Made by a program: the position numbers and the translations under genes
Notes under the pieces: model-generated
What the model saw: the letters and a program-made list of their open reading frames with translations, nothing else
The model's database searches: none
Told to the model about the DNA's origin: nothing
Source: Neckera pumila
Taxonomy: Eukaryota > Streptophyta > Bryopsida > Hypnales > Neckeraceae
Length of the DNA: 64,000 nucleotides
Assembly (NCBI GenBank): GCA_963969595.1
Contig: OZ018409.1
Location: 10,616,520 to 10,680,519 of the forward strand
Reading direction: 5' to 3'
Shown: in pieces, positions 61,211-64,000 of the stretch
How positions within the stretch are numbered: the stretch's first letter is position 1
How the letters are laid out: each line of letters starts with the position of its first letter

Positions 61211-63473
61211 ATGTTGCTTCGGTATCAAGACCCTGTGAAGTTGAAGACCAAAAGGGTGCGTTTTTTTATTCGATTTCTTCTGACCTATTTTCTCAACAAG
61301 AACCGAGGATCTGTATAAGAATTCGAGTGTGCTAACAATTAGTGGGATGATACTATCTTTCAGATAGTGTATGAGGAGAACTATTATGCTCGTGATTCTG
61401 GCACGTTAGAGCAGCTGAAAGAACTGAGTACCAAGCGTCAAGCCATCGAGGGATCGATCAATGGAAGTAGTAAAATCACTCCCGCTATTGCAAGGGAGAT
61501 GGCAGGTGGCATCACATCTCCAATCTTGCAGGTACAATCCCCTTTTGACCTAGATTAATATCGTTCAACTCTGAATTCGTTATAATGCACGATGACATAT
61601 GCACTTTTTTCTGTATTCCTATCTCATACAACCTTCAATATTACATCCATTGTGCTTCTTATATTACAATGGAAGCTAAAGGGGTAAGATAGCCGTCCAC
61701 CATATCTTTGAATAGTCATGTGCACTTTGGTGTTAATTCCTCCTTTTTGACGTGAGAGTTGTCTCTGTGATATTATATTTCGAGTTTTTAGTCCTTAACT
61801 GCATGGAAGCTATGATATATGGTGTCTGAATAATCAATTTCTTGTCAGACTATAATGTGAATGTCCTCCATGGACCTTCTTTGACTCATTTAGACACATG
61901 ACTTTAAGTGCCTAGCATAAGTAGACTTTGCTTTTGAGACTGCTCTTTTGAGGATGATCTGTTCTTTAAGTGTAAGTGAATATATGGTATGACCTATGCT
62001 TTCTTATTATCAACTGAGAGCTGCTGTGGTTGGTTGACAGGACTTGCAAAAATTAGAGCGGTATCTTCCACTACTTGAGAATCTGGTGAAATGTGTAGAA
62101 GATAAGAAGGACAATCCCCAAATCGTTCAATGGACTACAGATTTGAATATCCGGTGGACGAGCCCTTTAAGTGGCTCCAGTGGGAGGTTATTTACTGGGT
62201 CAAAGTATTTCCGAGTGGATGACTTACGTTATGAGCTTGGCATGACGTTCTTCTTGTATGGGGCCCTGTTGCGTGAGCTTGCCTTGGAGGTTCTGAGTAC
62301 AGGTATAGAGTCTATTCTCGTCTACTCTGTTTGATTTTGGCATTTTGTATAAACGCATTTTTCCTCTCCTGGTTGATAACTTCCATTTTGTTTTGCGTTT
62401 GTGAGAATAAATCTGGATTTTGAACACTAGCCCACACCAGGTGTTTTCAGAGAGAGAATCGCCTTCACATCATAAGTTGGTTGGGCCTACTTTTATATGT
62501 CTTTGTTTAGCTTGGTTTATTAGCAAAGCATTCCTTTGTTCGGCTTTCTGTGCTGAGCTAGGAATCCTCTAACGATCAATACCTTCGCGAACCGCAAAGA
62601 CGCAATCTCTATATTTGTACTCGTTTTGAGGATTCCAAGCCTGTGTATTTGACTGCTTCTATCGACTGTCATTCCTTTGAGATAATTCACAGCTGAGCAA
62701 GTGCTTTGTCCATTGCAGACATTGTGGAGGCAGGAACACTGTTCAGACGAGCGGCAGGAATATACCAGCATTTGGCACAAAATGTATTGCCACCGTTACA
62801 GCCCTTGCTACCCGCTGACAGGAGTCCAGAGGCAACTGTATCGCTGGCTTCCATTATGAGCATCATCTGCCTTGCTGAAGCACAGGTCATTTTCTTTACA
62901 GAATAATATTGCTGATGCATTTAGATCAATGTCTGCATTGAGGGTTATGTTATATTGGATCGTTAATAAGCGTTGGCACTCATGCAACAACTGCTGCAGG
63001 CAGTTACAATTCGAAAGGCAGAGGAAAAGGCCACAAGTGGGAGTCTCCTGGCGAAGCTTCACTACGGGGTTGTGCAGTTTCTGGAAGCAGCAGCTCTACT
63101 GCTTCGTACGCGGACTGCGGATTGGAATGATATCTCTGAAAAGTTGCGGGTGAGCTAAAATGAAATTTGTTGATGCTACTGCTTGTTGCCCTTGAAGCAT
63201 TTCGTGCTCATCTCTTTGAGAGTACTTTAGTCCTTTGAGGTTTATGTAGTTTTATTGGAAGCAGTAGCAGTAAACATATCAATAGAACAATAGTAGTAGT
63301 ATTGACTTTCTAATGCAATGTTCTGTTGCAGAAATTCATTGCAACTTGCAGTGTGCTTCATGAATCACGTAGCCAGCGTTATATTGCTGCAGAATACACG
63401 AAAGTCGAAGGCTTCGGTGTGGCCATTGGAGTGTTGCGATACTCCTTGAGCCGTGTGCAGCCTCTTCGCCCCA
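61211..63473 (+). CDS. plant BRO1/ALIX-like domain protein, 3' part beyond right edge
   Basis: BRO1 domains are helical, banana-shaped modules that bind ESCRT-III and act at endosomes. Exons: 61211-61255, 61364-61531, 62041-62302, 62719-62885, 63000-63149, 63332-63473. The donor at 63474 (GTAAGT) leads out of the window. Phases all agree, giving about 311 residues so far. Landmarks are the start MLLRYQDPVKLKTKR, then EENYYARDSGTLEQLKELST, REMAGGI, LERYLPLLENLV, VDDLRYELGMTFFLYGALLR, TLFRRAAGIYQHLA, SIICLAEAQ, KAEEKATSGSLLAKLHYGV and GVAIGVLRYSL. This order and wording match the plant BRO1-like group (Arabidopsis At5g14020 type, from memory) rather than full-length ALIX. The start is fixed by the conserved MLL-DP-KLKTK beginning. 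Confidence 0.92.
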
Positions 63474-64000
63474 GTAAGTTCCCTTTTTGCAGAAAATGCG
63501 TACTGGGCTTGAACAGTAAAAACAGCGGACGCAATGCAACTGTCTATCGTTGACTACTTTCTCACTCTGCTTGCTATCACTAGGACTCTGATACTGGCTC
63601 TAGTGCTAGTCTCAGCCCCTTTTTATGAATCTTGGATTGGGCTTTTGTGCTTGTAAAGAGCGCAAACAGTTTGTTTGCATGTAGCTTATATGTGTGAAGT
63701 TAAGGTAGAGGATACTATTTGCATCACTTTTTAGCATTTAAACAAATCTATAGCAGTGTGATTTTTCGGGGATCATAAAGAGCTGTGGAGAGATCACTTC
63801 AGGTATAGAAGCCACATCTGTGGAGACCAAATTTTTATGCTATGAGTTTCTTATGCAATTTCAAAGTGGGAGGTTTTAGACTACTATTAGTTGCAGTTTA
63901 TAACCCTGTTTCCATTTATAGTGGCCATAGATATTTAGCTTTCACCACTATCTCATTGAAGGCCTATCAAGTGTATGAATAGATGATTTGCTGTTGCTAA
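63474..64000 (+). other. intron of the BRO1-like gene, running off the window
   Basis: After the strong donor at 63474 I find no further exon with BRO1 homology up to the end, so the stretch is read as intron. Confidence 0.6.

Overview
The window is nuclear DNA from a land plant. Every confident gene is split by short GT-AG introns, two proteins look plastid-linked or plant-specific (an unnamed stromal-type protein and a plant BRO1-like protein), and the spacers are very AT-rich and full of DNA transposons. I cannot place it to species. Compact introns beside a repeat-rich, AT-rich background would suit a bryophyte or another early-diverging lineage, but this is only an impression.

Left arm (1-15.4 kb), gene-rich. 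A minus-strand TRM13-type tRNA 2'-O-methyltransferase runs off the left edge. It is divergent from a plus-strand HIRIP3/CHZ-type histone chaperone gene (nine exons, about 494 aa) that carries two exact-length twin exons and a decayed third duplication. A minus-strand gene at 11.0-15.2 kb (eight exons, 284 aa) encodes an N-terminally plastid-targeted-looking protein with a beta-sandwich (starch-binding-module-like) core and a Cys-containing [12 protein letters not shown] tail.

Middle (15.4-50 kb), repeat-rich. This holds a Tourist-like MITE, several copies of a TTAA-flanked non-autonomous DNA transposon family, a 445-bp CTAT microsatellite, a 94-bp tandem array, a CACTA element with a nested PIF/Harbinger element (both with intact target-site duplications), and a 1.38-kb near-perfect hairpin element with TA flanks. 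The only non-transposon gene here is a seven-exon minus-strand gene for a 253-aa ankyrin-repeat protein with a charged, lysine-rich coiled-coil tail (25.4-29.5 kb).

Right arm (50-64 kb). A complete seven-exon cysteine synthase (O-acetylserine (thiol) lyase, 352 aa) sits at 50.1-52.2 kb. About 7 kb of nested TTAA-family transposon copies follow. The window ends with a locus in which a 59-aa membrane-anchored small protein ORF ends only 21 nt before the start codon of a plant BRO1/ALIX-like protein, apparently on one spliced transcript. The BRO1 gene continues past the right edge.

The genes look like unrelated housekeeping genes with no pathway clustering. The most unusual items are the candidate dicistronic small-protein/BRO1 locus, the TTAA transposon family, the long TA-flanked hairpin, and the CACTA/Harbinger nest. 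Exon coordinates were derived by hand from splice motifs, reading phase and remembered family sequences. No database search was run.
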